Positions 1-7,460 of a stretch of 9,661 nt of DNA are shown here, piece after piece. How positions within the stretch are numbered: position 1 is the stretch's first letter; the number at the start of each line of letters is the position of its first letter. The notes under the pieces are model-generated. The model made no database searches. It was not told where the DNA came from and worked only from the letters and a program-made list of their open reading frames with translations. Source of the stretch: Terriglobia bacterium (GTDB lineage: Bacteria > Acidobacteriota > Terriglobia > UBA7540); contig JASHTR010000036.1 of assembly GCA_030040455.1 (NCBI GenBank), forward strand, positions 1 through 9,661. Reading direction: 5' to 3'. A program made the translations under genes and the position numbers.

Positions 1-761
1 GCGTAAAGTACGCGTATGTGTTCAACCCAGCTCTCACACCCGTTGAGCTGCTTCGATACGTTGCGGCTGACTTGGGGTTGCGCATCGACTGGAAGGACAA
101 GAGCGATCTGCTCCTCGGTCTGTTCCGCTTTCTGATTCGTCAGAACGAGGAAGGCCTTACCACCGTGCTCGTGATCGACGAGGCGCATGTACTAAGCAAC
201 GACGTGTTAGAGGAAGCTCGCCTGCTGAACAACCTGGAGACTTCTCGCGGGAAACTGTTGCAAATTGCCCTGGTGGGGCAACCCGAATTGGACACGAAAC
301 TGGACTCGCCGGAGCTTCGTCAGTTGAAACAGAGGGTTGCGTTTCGATGTCAGTTGCTTCCGCTTACCCCCGAAGAAACGCCGGAATACATTGCGTGGAG
401 GCTCAAGCGAGCAGGAGCGAATGGCTGCCCCCCGCATTTTCCAGTGAACGCCCTTGAAGCGATATATAGCTACTCGCGCGGCTACCCGCGATTGATCAAT
501 GCGATTTGTGAGAATGCACTGATTTCCGCATATGCGGCGGGCACCCGCACGGTCTCCGCGTCTCTGATCGCGGAAGTCTGCCGTGATCTTCGAATCCCTC
601 CTGGCTCTTTTTCTGGCAGCGGAAGGGTGGTTGAATCCCGTGCCACGAATCCGCCTACCTCGATGGCGTCTCAAGAGCCGCACATCGGTCCAGGGGAGCA
701 TCTCGAGGGGGCGGGTCAGGGAGTCGAGGCGGCGGTGTCGCAGGAGGAGCGGAGTTCATGA
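1..761 (+). CDS. ExeA/GspA-like AAA ATPase, PEP-CTERM/EPS-locus type (5' partial)
   Basis: Cytoplasmic AAA-type ATPase of the ExeA family, the kind found beside exosortase and exopolysaccharide genes as a 'putative secretion ATPase'. The reading frame is open to the left edge (codons from base 3 read VKYAYVFNP), so the true start and the Walker A motif lie outside the window and the GTG at 18 is probably internal. Visible here are Walker B (VLVIDEAHVL, bases about 165-194), the sensor-1-like ALVGQPEL, and LKQRVAFRCQLLPL with the arginine expected of this family, followed by the small helical lid domain (RGYPRLINAICENAL). The last 50 or so residues are Gly/Ser/Glu-rich and look disordered. The stop codon overlaps the start of the kinase gene (ATGA), so the two are probably translationally coupled. 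The exact role in polymer secretion is not known; the family assignment is firm. Confidence 0.85.
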   Translation, partial: VKYAYVFNPALTPVELLRYVAADLGLRIDWKDKSDLLLGLFRFLIRQNEEGLTTVLVIDEAHVLSNDVLEEARLLNNLETSRGKLLQIALVGQPELDTKLDSPELRQLKQRVAFRCQLLPLTPEETPEYIAWRLKRAGANGCPPHFPVNALEAIYSYSRGYPRLINAICENALISAYAAGTRTVSASLIAEVCRDLRIPPGSFSGSGRVVESRATNPPTSMASQEPHIGPGEHLEGAGQGVEAAVSQEERSS

Positions 762-1606
762 GTCACGTATTTGAAGCCTTGTGCAAGTCGGAGGGCCATG
801 CGGAAAGCGTGGACTTTCTATCGCCCGAGGCTTTCTTTCAGACAATTGAAAATGGATCTGAACTGCCGTCCATTTCGAGCGAAAAAGCGGAGATCCGGCC
901 AGAAAGCCGACTGGTCGTTTGGGACAATCCTCACTCCCTGGCGGCTGACCGGTACCGCCTGTTACGGATCAATCTTGAAAAACTACAGGGCGCGGGAAAG
1001 TTAAGGTCGCTCCTGCTTACCAGCGCTTCAGCTCAGGATGGAAAGACCACAGTGGCCCTCAATCTTGCAATGGCTTTTGCAGGTGACGGGAAACACAAGG
1101 TATTGGTTATAGAAGCCGATCTCAGATGTCCAACCATGATTCGGCGGCTGGGACTTAAGCCATGGGAAGGTCTATCCGACTGCCTGACGAATGGCCTCGA
1201 CCCGATCTCTGCCGCTCGGCGAGTCGAGCCTCTGGGATTTTATCTTCTGCCCGCGGGAGGGCCCGTGGAAAACCCGACCGAGCTTCTTCAGTCGGAGCGG
1301 CTGACTCAGCTTCTTCATGTCGTATCGGGCTGTTTCGATTGGATCCTCATCGATTCGCCACCCACCAGCCCGATTGCTGACGCCTTGGTTCTGAAACCTC
1401 GCGCTGATGCATGTCTGCTTGTGGTGCGCTCCGGTAAGACCCCTAGAGAAGCCGTCGATGACGCGATTCGACAATTCGGCCCGGGATTCGTTGTGGGAAT
1501 CGTCTTGAATGGCCTCGAAGGTCTCGACCGGGAATACTCGGAATACTACAGAAAATACTATAGCCAGGCCAAGGCGAAAAAGTCGACAACCGCCACAAAG
1601 GCCTGA
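758..1606 (+). CDS. BY-kinase (CpsD/CapB-type tyrosine autokinase), EPS locus
   Basis: Bacterial tyrosine autokinase that controls exopolysaccharide polymerisation and chain length through cycles of autophosphorylation; 282 residues, cytoplasmic. Motifs in order: Walker A around residues 89-98 (SASAQDGKTT), Walker A' at 116-121 (LVIEAD), Walker B at 196-202 (ILIDSPP), and a C-terminal tyrosine cluster (Tyr 260, 263, 264, 267, 268) where autophosphorylation is expected. There is no membrane segment, so it matches the stand-alone kinase form that needs a separate Wzz-like membrane activator, presumably encoded upstream of the window. The ATG overlaps the stop of the ATPase gene, and GGAGG/GGAG runs at 743-747 and 751-754 provide ribosome binding. 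It matches the tyrosine kinase subfamily of exopolysaccharide/PEP-CTERM loci, which fits the exosortase downstream. ParA/MinD ATPases share the fold, but the Tyr cluster argues against them. Confidence 0.9.
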   Translation: MSHVFEALCKSEGHAESVDFLSPEAFFQTIENGSELPSISSEKAEIRPESRLVVWDNPHSLAADRYRLLRINLEKLQGAGKLRSLLLTSASAQDGKTTVALNLAMAFAGDGKHKVLVIEADLRCPTMIRRLGLKPWEGLSDCLTNGLDPISAARRVEPLGFYLLPAGGPVENPTELLQSERLTQLLHVVSGCFDWILIDSPPTSPIADALVLKPRADACLLVVRSGKTPREAVDDAIRQFGPGFVVGIVLNGLEGLDREYSEYYRKYYSQAKAKKSTTATKA

Positions 1607-1620
1607 TCGAATCGGGCGGT

Positions 1621-1648
1621 TGAACACGTCCTACACACACTGAACACG
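1621..1648. repeat. Pair of TGAACACG direct repeats 20 bp apart
   Basis: The 8-mer TGAACACG occurs at 1621-1628 and again at 1641-1648, just after the kinase stop and about 95 bp before the regulator gene. A start-to-start distance of 20 bp is close to two helical turns, so it could be a tandem protein-binding site. No promoter elements were recognised beside it; this may be chance. Confidence 0.2.
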
Positions 1649-1742
1649 CGCGAATCTGAAATAAACCTCTTCTGCAAACCGATCTATAACGCAATTTGTC
1701 GATATCGCCTCATCTAAGACACTTCGCTTCCATTTCAAATTT

Positions 1743-2471
1743 ATGAACAACAATCACCGCGCCGTACCGATTGCTATCGCGGCCGAAGAACCCATCTTAC
1801 GATACGGGATCCGCAGGCTAATCGAGACCCAGCCGGATCTGAGCGTCGTCGGAGAAGCTGCGGACAGCCCCGAAGCGATCAAAATAGCGATCGAGCTTAA
1901 ACCGGAGGTGCTTTTGCTCGAGATGTCCGCAACGCTGTCCGGATTGCAAGTGCTGACGTACCTTGCGTCCATGCGGTCGAGCGTGCGCACTCTTTTGCTA
2001 GCTTCTCCCGCTGATAAGAGCGACATTGCGGAAGCCTTCAGCCTTGGGGCGCGCGGTGTAGTGCTTAAGGAGTCGGCAACGCGCCTCCTGCTGAGCGGCA
2101 TTCGTTGTGTGATTGCAGGCCAGTATTGGAATGGAGAAAAGGCGTTCGCTCAAGCTGCCGCGGTGGTCCGCAGCTTCGCAGAGAAACCAGTCGATGGCAA
2201 CCAATCTCCGCGAGATTACCGTTTCACACCCCGAGAACTGGAAATCATTGCCGCGATCGCAACGGGTTGCACCAATAAGGATGTAGGCCAGAAGTTTTCG
2301 ATCACCGAGCGTACTGTAAAGCATCATTTGACAAATATTTATGACAAGCTCGGCGTCTCTACTCGCCTCGAGCTGGCGCTCTTCGCCGTCAACCATCGGC
2401 TCGACGCTTACGAACTGCCTCGCGTTCGCAGCCGCGTGAGCACGCATGTGAAATATGCCCAAACCGTGTAA
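1743..2471 (+). CDS. NarL/LuxR-family response regulator with Glu at the phosphoacceptor position
   Basis: DNA-binding response regulator of 242 residues: an N-terminal receiver domain (about 8-125), a linker, and a C-terminal LuxR/NarL helix-turn-helix (about 162-220; FTPRELEIIAAIATGCTNKDVG, then ERTVKHHLTNIYDKLGV). The receiver keeps the acidic pair (Glu15-Glu16), Ser88 and Lys109, but the expected phospho-accepting Asp in the PEVLLLE strand is Glu60. Glu there often mimics phosphorylation, so it may act without a kinase. It lies 136 bp after the kinase gene with no visible terminator between, so it may be co-transcribed or have its own promoter. I see no convincing Shine-Dalgarno before the ATG at 1743. 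Its place between the EPS kinase and the exosortase suggests it controls this locus; that is inference. No histidine kinase gene is in view. Confidence 0.85.
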   Translation: MNNNHRAVPIAIAAEEPILRYGIRRLIETQPDLSVVGEAADSPEAIKIAIELKPEVLLLEMSATLSGLQVLTYLASMRSSVRTLLLASPADKSDIAEAFSLGARGVVLKESATRLLLSGIRCVIAGQYWNGEKAFAQAAAVVRSFAEKPVDGNQSPRDYRFTPRELEIIAAIATGCTNKDVGQKFSITERTVKHHLTNIYDKLGVSTRLELALFAVNHRLDAYELPRVRSRVSTHVKYAQTV

Positions 2472-2507
2472 AGGCGATTTGTCCGGAGTGGAACAGCAAA
2501 ATCGCCT
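2472..2507 (+). promoter_or_regulatory. 9-bp perfect stem-loop between regulator and exosortase genes
   Basis: The arms AGGCGATTT (2472-2480) and AAATCGCCT (2499-2507) are perfectly complementary around an 18-nt loop, starting immediately after the regulator stop codon. No T-run follows on the + strand, so it is not a classic intrinsic terminator. It could be a leader hairpin, an mRNA-stabilising or processing element, or an attenuator for the exosortase gene. A GGAGGG run at 2508-2513 follows directly, but it is too far from the ATG at 2553 to serve as its ribosome site. Confidence 0.45.
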
Positions 2508-2552
2508 GGAGGGAGTAACCTCGCTGAGTCGGTAGCGAAGGTCTTCGAATTG

Positions 2553-3422
2553 ATGAAGCGAAGAGATTTATATTTTGGGCTATTTGTGGTTTTGACGAGC
2601 GCCGTGTTTTCGGCGCCGCTAAGGGCCTTGCTGAAGCTATCTATTGACAATGATGCATATTCGCAGGTTAGCTTCGTGCCTCTAGTCAGCGCCTTTCTGG
2701 TTTACCTGGAGAGAAGGAAAATATTCGCCCAGGCTGAGTATTGCCTCAGGGCCGGATCGATTCCCGTTGCCGTGGGCATGGGCGGATTCTGTGCAGGCCG
2801 GGCGAGTTTGCTTCCGCCCGAGACGACCGACCATTTAGCCTTTATGATGTTGTCGCTGCTTCTCGTCTGGATCGGGGGATTTGTCTGTTGTTATGGGCTG
2901 CGCGCATTCAGGGCCGCCGCCTTCCCCGCGCTGTTTTTGTTATTGATGATTCCTATTCCCGATTTTCTTTTGAACAGAATTGTTTATGCGTTGCAAAAGG
3001 GATCCGCAGTAGTAACGTACGCGCTGTTTCGGATGGTGGGGGTGCCGGTCCTGAAGCAGGGTTTCGTCTTCTCGCTCCCAGGCGTCAACATCCAAGTCGC
3101 GCGCGAATGCAGCGGAATCCGATCTAGCCTGGCGTTGCTGATCGCCAGCCTGCTGGCTGGCCACTTTTTCCTCAGGTCCCGATGGCGAAAAGTGTCGTTC
3201 AGCTTGATTGTTATCCCGATCACGGTCATCAAGAACGCCATCCGCATCGCAACGATTTCCCTGCTTTCAGTGTATGTAGACCGAGGCTTTCTCACGGGAA
3301 GGCTCCATCATGATGGAGGCATTCCATTCTCCATGATCGCGGTTGCGATATTGGTCCCGCTCCTATGGCTTCTGCAGAAGTCGGAGCGCGGCTCCTGGAG
3401 TAGGCAGGAGGCGGACGGCTGA
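2553..3422 (+). CDS. Exosortase (exosortase/archaeosortase family transpeptidase)
   Basis: Polytopic inner-membrane cysteine transpeptidase that recognises C-terminal sorting tails (PEP-CTERM and relatives), cleaves them, and passes proteins on to the envelope or exopolysaccharide layer. The 289-residue protein is mostly hydrophobic with about eight membrane segments. The family's catalytic triad is visible, numbered from the ATG at 2553: Cys186 in ARECSGIRS, Arg231 in KNAIRIA, and His252/253 in LHHDGGIPF. The ATG at 2553 is preferred over the in-frame TTG at 2550, with a weak GAAGG upstream at 2537-2541. No EpsI (DUF3485) domain is fused to the C-terminus and none follows, so it is a short, single-domain exosortase. 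It ends the + strand EPS block and converges on the 3490-5307 gene. The exact subclass cannot be assigned by eye. Confidence 0.9.
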   Translation: MKRRDLYFGLFVVLTSAVFSAPLRALLKLSIDNDAYSQVSFVPLVSAFLVYLERRKIFAQAEYCLRAGSIPVAVGMGGFCAGRASLLPPETTDHLAFMMLSLLLVWIGGFVCCYGLRAFRAAAFPALFLLLMIPIPDFLLNRIVYALQKGSAVVTYALFRMVGVPVLKQGFVFSLPGVNIQVARECSGIRSSLALLIASLLAGHFFLRSRWRKVSFSLIVIPITVIKNAIRIATISLLSVYVDRGFLTGRLHHDGGIPFSMIAVAILVPLLWLLQKSERGSWSRQEADG

Positions 3423-3489
3423 AATACACGCGACGCGTTGACCAACCCCCGTTATCAAGTCGCACTGCCAGCCTACATAGAGCGAATGG
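3423..3489. other. Short convergent intergenic region
   Basis: 67 bp between the 3' ends of the exosortase gene and the secreted-protein gene. I see no strong stem-loop with a T-run on either strand, so no intrinsic terminator is called. Confidence 0.4.
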
Positions 3490-5307
3490 TCAGGGGGAAG
3501 GAATAACTGCCGTTGCCTGGTTTGAGTAGGCGCTCTCGACACCTTGCGAGTCCACCGCCGTCGTCACATAGTAGTACGTTTGACCCGACTCAACCGTGGT
3601 GTCCGTATAGCTCGTTCCGGTCACCAGCGTCGAATTGAGATTGGTGTACGGTCCCCCGGACACCGTGCCCCGATAGACATTGTAGCCTGTGATGTTGGAG
3701 GAGGTGCTGGCCACCCAGTTCAGTGTTACGGATTGCTGGTTCACACCCGCAGCGGAGAGCGAGACGACGGTGGGAGAGTTGGTAGCATTACTGACCACGG
3801 AGAGATCGCCGGTGACGCTGCCGGTGGCGGAGGGCTTAAAGGTTACGCTGAAGCTGGTATTCTGACCACTGGCGAGGGTTAGAGGGAGAGAGGGTCCGCT
3901 GACGCTGAAGCCGGAGCCAGAGGTGGTGGCCTGAGAGACGGTGACGCTGGCGGTGCCGATATTAGTCATCACCACGGGCAGGGTACTGCTGCTGCCAATT
4001 GTGACATCCCCGAAGCTTAGACTGTTGGGATTGGCAGAGAGTTCCAGGGTTGTGCCTGTTCCCGAGAGGGAGATGGTTATGGGGGAGCCTGAAGCAGTGC
4101 TGACTACCGAAATACTTCCGGAAACGCTCCCAGCCGTTGTGGGAGAGAAGGCAACGGTGAAGCTAGTGCTCTGTCCGGCGGCTAGGGCTAACGGAAGTGA
4201 AAGGCCACTTACGCTGAATACGCTCGCCGAGGGTGTTGCTTGGGAAACGCTCAGGCTCCCGGCACCGGTATTGCTGAGTGTGATACTCTGAGTGCTCTTG
4301 TTGCCCACTATCACGTTGCCAAAGTTAACGCTTGTGGGGCTGGCAGCGATGCTTGATCCGCCAGCGGCTGCTGAAGAGCCTGAAGGGGTACGGAAAGCAA
4401 CCATCTGCATGACCCATGGTCCTGAGGAGTTGAGCGGTGCAGTAGCGCTGTATGTTCCTGTCGTCGTTACCCATCGGTCTTCCGCAATATTTCCGTCCGT
4501 AGTAGTCAACCTCAGGGTGAAATCGCTGCCTGGACCCTTGGTTGAGGTATAAACCGTGTTCGCGCCAAAGATCAGATCGGTTGGGTTAGTCGTGGTCGCA
4601 GCACCGCTACTGCTTGTCCTGCTGGTACCACGGTTAGCAGCCGTAACATCCACAGGGTTGTTCGGAGCCGCTCCGCTGTATTCCAGAATGCGAATGTCGG
4701 GATACTCCGCGGCCTTTGAGAAGATCACCGTGACAGCGTTGGCTCCAGGCGCCGCAGTCGCGATGTTCTTGGCATAGTAAATGGATTGAGACTCGTAGCC
4801 TCGACGGATGGTTGGACCTACAGCCAGCGTATAAGCGTTCCCAGCATTGTCGGTAACTGAACTTACTGTGGCGGTTGAATCGTCCCACCCGACAACGACC
4901 ACGTTGAGGTCGCCGGCTGTCTGTGCTGCGGTGAAAGGAACCGTCACCGTAGTCTCGGCAGCTTGCGGCGCCGCATAATTCCCCTGCACGTACGTGATCC
5001 CCGCAGCCAGCAATAAGCTAGGTGAGGACGCCCATCCCGTTACTGCCAGAACGACCAAGATTGACGCCAGTCGGCCGGACGCCAGGCCTTTGCAAAGGAA
5101 GGACCGAGAGCAACCTTCAGCGACGGAGCGGACGCGGGTCTGGATGGTATCGAACTGATTCGAGAGCGCGCTGAGGAAGTTTTGGCTTGGCTGGTGAGTG
5201 CTCGTTGCGTGGAAAATGCGATGTTTGGACCTACCAGGTTTGACGAAGCGGTGGTAATTCTGTAACCCCTTGGCTAAGAGATGGCGCCCTCCGATGTTCT
5301 CTTTCAT
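3490..5307 (-). CDS. Secreted choice-of-anchor D / fibronectin III surface protein with long N-terminal extension
   Basis: Exported beta-rich protein of 605 residues. Order: a positively charged, non-hydrophobic extension (1-78), a hydrophobic segment (79-102, SILVVLAVTG...) probably acting as signal or anchor, a beta-rich domain (about 104-306, from ITYVQGNYAAP to MVAFRT) of a kind often seen with choice-of-anchor D modules, two ASH-like choice-of-anchor D repeats (about 320-418 and 421-521, each with S(V/L)(N/S)FG(N/D)V and a GS(I/L)SVVS-like strand), and a C-terminal fibronectin III domain (524-603, SVTLNWVAS...YNVYRG...YYYVTTAVD). No PEP-CTERM, LPXTG or other sorting tail follows; it stops at VIPSP. 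The start is backed by GGAG 7 nt before the ATG, and no other Met lies before the hydrophobic segment. Likely role is adhesion or matrix scaffolding; no enzymatic residues were recognised. Confidence 0.85.
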   Translation of the reverse strand: MKENIGGRHLLAKGLQNYHRFVKPGRSKHRIFHATSTHQPSQNFLSALSNQFDTIQTRVRSVAEGCSRSFLCKGLASGRLASILVVLAVTGWASSPSLLLAAGITYVQGNYAAPQAAETTVTVPFTAAQTAGDLNVVVVGWDDSTATVSSVTDNAGNAYTLAVGPTIRRGYESQSIYYAKNIATAAPGANAVTVIFSKAAEYPDIRILEYSGAAPNNPVDVTAANRGTSRTSSSGAATTTNPTDLIFGANTVYTSTKGPGSDFTLRLTTTDGNIAEDRWVTTTGTYSATAPLNSSGPWVMQMVAFRTPSGSSAAAGGSSIAASPTSVNFGNVIVGNKSTQSITLSNTGAGSLSVSQATPSASVFSVSGLSLPLALAAGQSTSFTVAFSPTTAGSVSGSISVVSTASGSPITISLSGTGTTLELSANPNSLSFGDVTIGSSSTLPVVMTNIGTASVTVSQATTSGSGFSVSGPSLPLTLASGQNTSFSVTFKPSATGSVTGDLSVVSNATNSPTVVSLSAAGVNQQSVTLNWVASTSSNITGYNVYRGTVSGGPYTNLNSTLVTGTSYTDTTVESGQTYYYVTTAVDSQGVESAYSNQATAVIPSP

Positions 5308-5345
5308 GGCAACTCTCCGTCTGTTCGTCTTTTTACATATTATAT

Positions 5346-5375
5346 ATAATAGTATATTATCTATGTGGTAATCAA
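5346..5375 (-). promoter_or_regulatory. AT-rich promoter candidate for the secreted-protein gene
   Basis: On the - strand TTGATT (5375-5370) and TATTAT (5351-5346) are separated by 18 bp, about 40 bp before the start codon at 5307. They lie in an unusually AT-rich stretch (about 5331-5388) that also holds a perfect 12-bp palindrome, ATTATATATAAT, at 5339-5350. The placement fits a sigma70-type promoter, but low complexity makes other -10 choices possible. Confidence 0.4.
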
Positions 5376-5530
5376 CATAAATAAGAAAGACCTGGGAGGG
5401 ATTGCTAAGTCATTGTCCTAATTGGTCTTGAAACTTACAATCTTGTTAATCTATGAAGAACTGAGAATCATCAGGCATGCTTGTACGGGTAACGGGAACC
5501 AGAGCCTGACGCCCGTCGGAATTGCACCCT

Positions 5531-5555
5531 GGGAATGCCTCCCGGGGCATTACCC
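5531..5555. other. Stem-loop, possible structured RNA element
   Basis: GGGAATGCC (5531-5539) pairs with GGCATT (5546-5551) plus CCC (5553-5555) around a 6-nt loop, with a single A bulge. It lies 60 nt before a second hairpin in a region without a gene. Strand and function are unknown; no T-run follows it on either strand. Confidence 0.35.
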
Positions 5556-5616
5556 TGAAAGGCGAATGAGTTTACCAGCTACTCCTCTGATCCGGTCGGC
5601 CAACGAAGAAAGCCTT

Positions 5617-5660
5617 CAGTTGCCTCGCACCGAGCGAAGCGAAAGCTTGGAGAGGCACTG
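5617..5660. other. Extended imperfect hairpin, possible structured RNA element
   Basis: The outer arms CAGTTGCCTC and GAGAGGCACTG pair with one bulge. The inner CCGAGC/GCTTGG pairs with one G-T, closing a loop of about 9-10 nt. The total span of 44 nt is REP-like or ncRNA-like. On the - strand the sequence after the hairpin is AAGGCTTTCTT, only weakly terminator-like. It is unassigned to any RNA family I recognise. Confidence 0.35.
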
Positions 5661-6153
5661 AAAACTGGAAGCCTATGGATAATGGATAGAATTTATACCT
5701 ACCCTCGTGTTCGTTCCTGCCCGTGGTCGCTTGCCACTCTTCCCGCCAATGCAGACGATTTACACGCCTTAACCCTCGGAATCGAGCATCAACATGCTAG
5801 TGGAGGCACTCAGCGCAGGATGTCGCTCGCCCTGCTGAACGAACGTACAGCGAACCTTCGGGACTGATCTAGGTTCTTAGATGACAAATGTACCGTACAA
5901 CAGGACAGGTAACTAGCAAGTGAATTACCACGCTTATAATCGGCTTAACAGATTGAATCATCCATACTTCATCGATCCACACCAAACAGTCTGACTGTAA
6001 TTCTTACGCAGAGGTGAGTAATTGTTTCATGGATCGCGGTTTGACATAGGTATTACCCCTGCCCGCGTCGTCAAAAACTGCAAGGCTCTCCGCGCAAGTG
6101 CGCATGACCATTTACGCGGTCTGACGTTGGTCGGATCGATCCCATAGGACCTC

Positions 6154-7308
6154 ATGGCTGAACACCTGACCCATCGATTTGAGTTTCTTGAGGAGCAGCT
6201 AAAACGGCTCGACAAGGTAGGATTCTCACTTTCTGAAGCGCCGCCGAGCACTGCTCAACTGGCGCCGGGCGCTTCGACAAATGACGATGTGACTGCCGCC
6301 TCGCCGGATGCTTCGTGGAGCTACGGGAGTGAAGGATCTGAATTGCCGAACGAGCGCAATCGTAGGCAGGAAGCAACCCTGACTGCCACCGAAGCGTGCA
6401 GCGCCGCACTCGCACTCCCCCAAACTACTTCCTCAGGGCAAGTGACGGGGCATGGACGTGCGGGGCCCTTCTCGCGCCTCGCACGCCTCGCGAAGACACA
6501 GGGCAACTCGTCAGTAGTTAGCGCAAACTGCGATGATCGCCACAGGGCTACGATTCAGGAGTGCCGGGAAGAGGTGACGATGCTCGTTGAAGAAGCCGTA
6601 GGTGGCGCTGAGCGCCAACTAAGGCGCATCGTCGAACAGATCGTTGTCCGCTTCAGGGCCGATGTAGAGAGGGCGCTTCAGAAATCTGCCGTTGTCATTG
6701 CAAGCCGTGCGGTCCTGTCGTTAGAGCAGGAGATTCAGATCGCAACACAGCGCAGCCTTTGCGCAGGACCGGCGCCTATGAAATCAAACGCGGCCGGCGG
6801 CACAGCCGAAGCGAGCCCTTGCGAGCACAATAAAGGCATTATCCTCAGCCCTGGTCTTTATCTGGAGATCGAACAGGCCGAGCGCGAGCTTTCCACTGCT
6901 GTTGACGCAGTTCGAGGAAACTCGACCGCGCTCTTGACCAGCCTGGACGCCTGCTTGCAGGCAACTTTGCGGGCGTTTGAAGAGTCAACCGCGAAGCAGC
7001 TTGCCGTGAGTTTTCAGAAGACGGTTCGCGAGCGGCTGGAATGGGAACTCGAAGAGCTTCGTAAGCATGACGGAGCGCCGAATAGGCAAGATGTGGCATA
7101 CAAGGATGCCCCGCACAGGCCGAACAGGGAGCAATCTCCTGTTTATCCTACCGTGGGACCCTCCACCCCAACTTTCGTCGCCGCAGGCGATCCGAAGCCG
7201 GATAAAAATAGCAGCAACGCTTCCGGACATATCGAGTCTAAGAGCGTTCAAGAGGCGCGGAGGCCCCGAAAGAGGCAACCGACTTGGCGTATCCTCGGTC
7301 TCAGCTAG
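6154..7308 (+). CDS. Hypothetical protein, helical with disordered linkers
   Basis: Not recognised. The 384-residue soluble protein has no signal peptide and no membrane segment. Layout: a short charged N-terminal helix (MAEHLTHRFEFLEEQLKRLD), a Ser/Ala/Gly-rich disordered stretch (about 25-128), a charged amphipathic helical region (about 131-200, EECR...VEEAVGGAERQLRRIVEQIV), a second helical region (about 236-304, EIEQAERELSTAVDAV...ERLEWELEELRK), and a basic disordered C-terminal tail ending in RPRKRQPTWRILGLS. The two helical blocks could form a coiled coil or an apolipoprotein-like bundle. The start is supported weakly by AGGA 4 nt before the ATG. No close neighbour on the same strand suggests a function. 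Length and composition argue for a real gene rather than a chance frame. Confidence 0.65.
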   Translation: MAEHLTHRFEFLEEQLKRLDKVGFSLSEAPPSTAQLAPGASTNDDVTAASPDASWSYGSEGSELPNERNRRQEATLTATEACSAALALPQTTSSGQVTGHGRAGPFSRLARLAKTQGNSSVVSANCDDRHRATIQECREEVTMLVEEAVGGAERQLRRIVEQIVVRFRADVERALQKSAVVIASRAVLSLEQEIQIATQRSLCAGPAPMKSNAAGGTAEASPCEHNKGIILSPGLYLEIEQAERELSTAVDAVRGNSTALLTSLDACLQATLRAFEESTAKQLAVSFQKTVRERLEWELEELRKHDGAPNRQDVAYKDAPHRPNREQSPVYPTVGPSTPTFVAAGDPKPDKNSSNASGHIESKSVQEARRPRKRQPTWRILGLS

Positions 7309-7337
7309 AGCTTGCGTCACGCGATGGCGCTGATTAG

Positions 7338-7424
7338 TCACCTGCCAAATTGCCCCCCTCCTCGGCCCGCTGTCGTAATCAGCAGAGGCCCATCCTGCTG
7401 CTTATCGTCCTCTTTATAAGCCAT
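7338..7424 (-). CDS. Possible 28-residue small ORF downstream of the terminator
   Basis: The frame from ATG at 7424 encodes a hydrophilic peptide starting MAYKEDDKQQDG and ending GRGGGQFGR. It lies downstream of the intrinsic terminator of the exported-protein gene and has no visible Shine-Dalgarno or promoter of its own. It may well be chance; the charged, polar start is the only coding-like sign. Confidence 0.12.
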   Translation of the reverse strand: MAYKEDDKQQDGPLLITTAGRGGGQFGR

Positions 7425-7460
7425 CCGTTTTGATGGGTTAAGAAAGAAGTGGAGGAAAGC

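Larger units (their letters stand above)
5308..6153. other. 846-bp intergenic region without a convincing gene
   Basis: This stretch separates the divergent 3490-5307 (-) and 6154-7308 (+) genes. Short open frames exist (5422-5661 and 5682-5867, +), but they lack good ribosome sites and protein-like composition. It contains the AT-rich promoter-like block near 5331-5388, two strong hairpins (5531-5555, 5617-5660), a TATAAT at 5935-5940 without a good -35 partner, and a TTGACA (about 6043-6048) without a clear -10. A promoter for the 384-residue protein probably lies in the last 250 bp but cannot be fixed. Confidence 0.5.

Noticed and set aside
3941..4777. Long + strand frames opposite the surface protein
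   Set aside because: They are antisense shadows of the repeat-rich gene; the - strand frame has clear domains and a ribosome site.
5440..5660. Cyclic-di-GMP riboswitch
   Set aside because: I looked for the conserved GEMM core and did not find it in the order required.
5422..5867. Short + strand frames (79 and 61 codons) in the intergenic region
   Set aside because: No ribosome sites, no recognisable motifs, and they cover strong hairpins.
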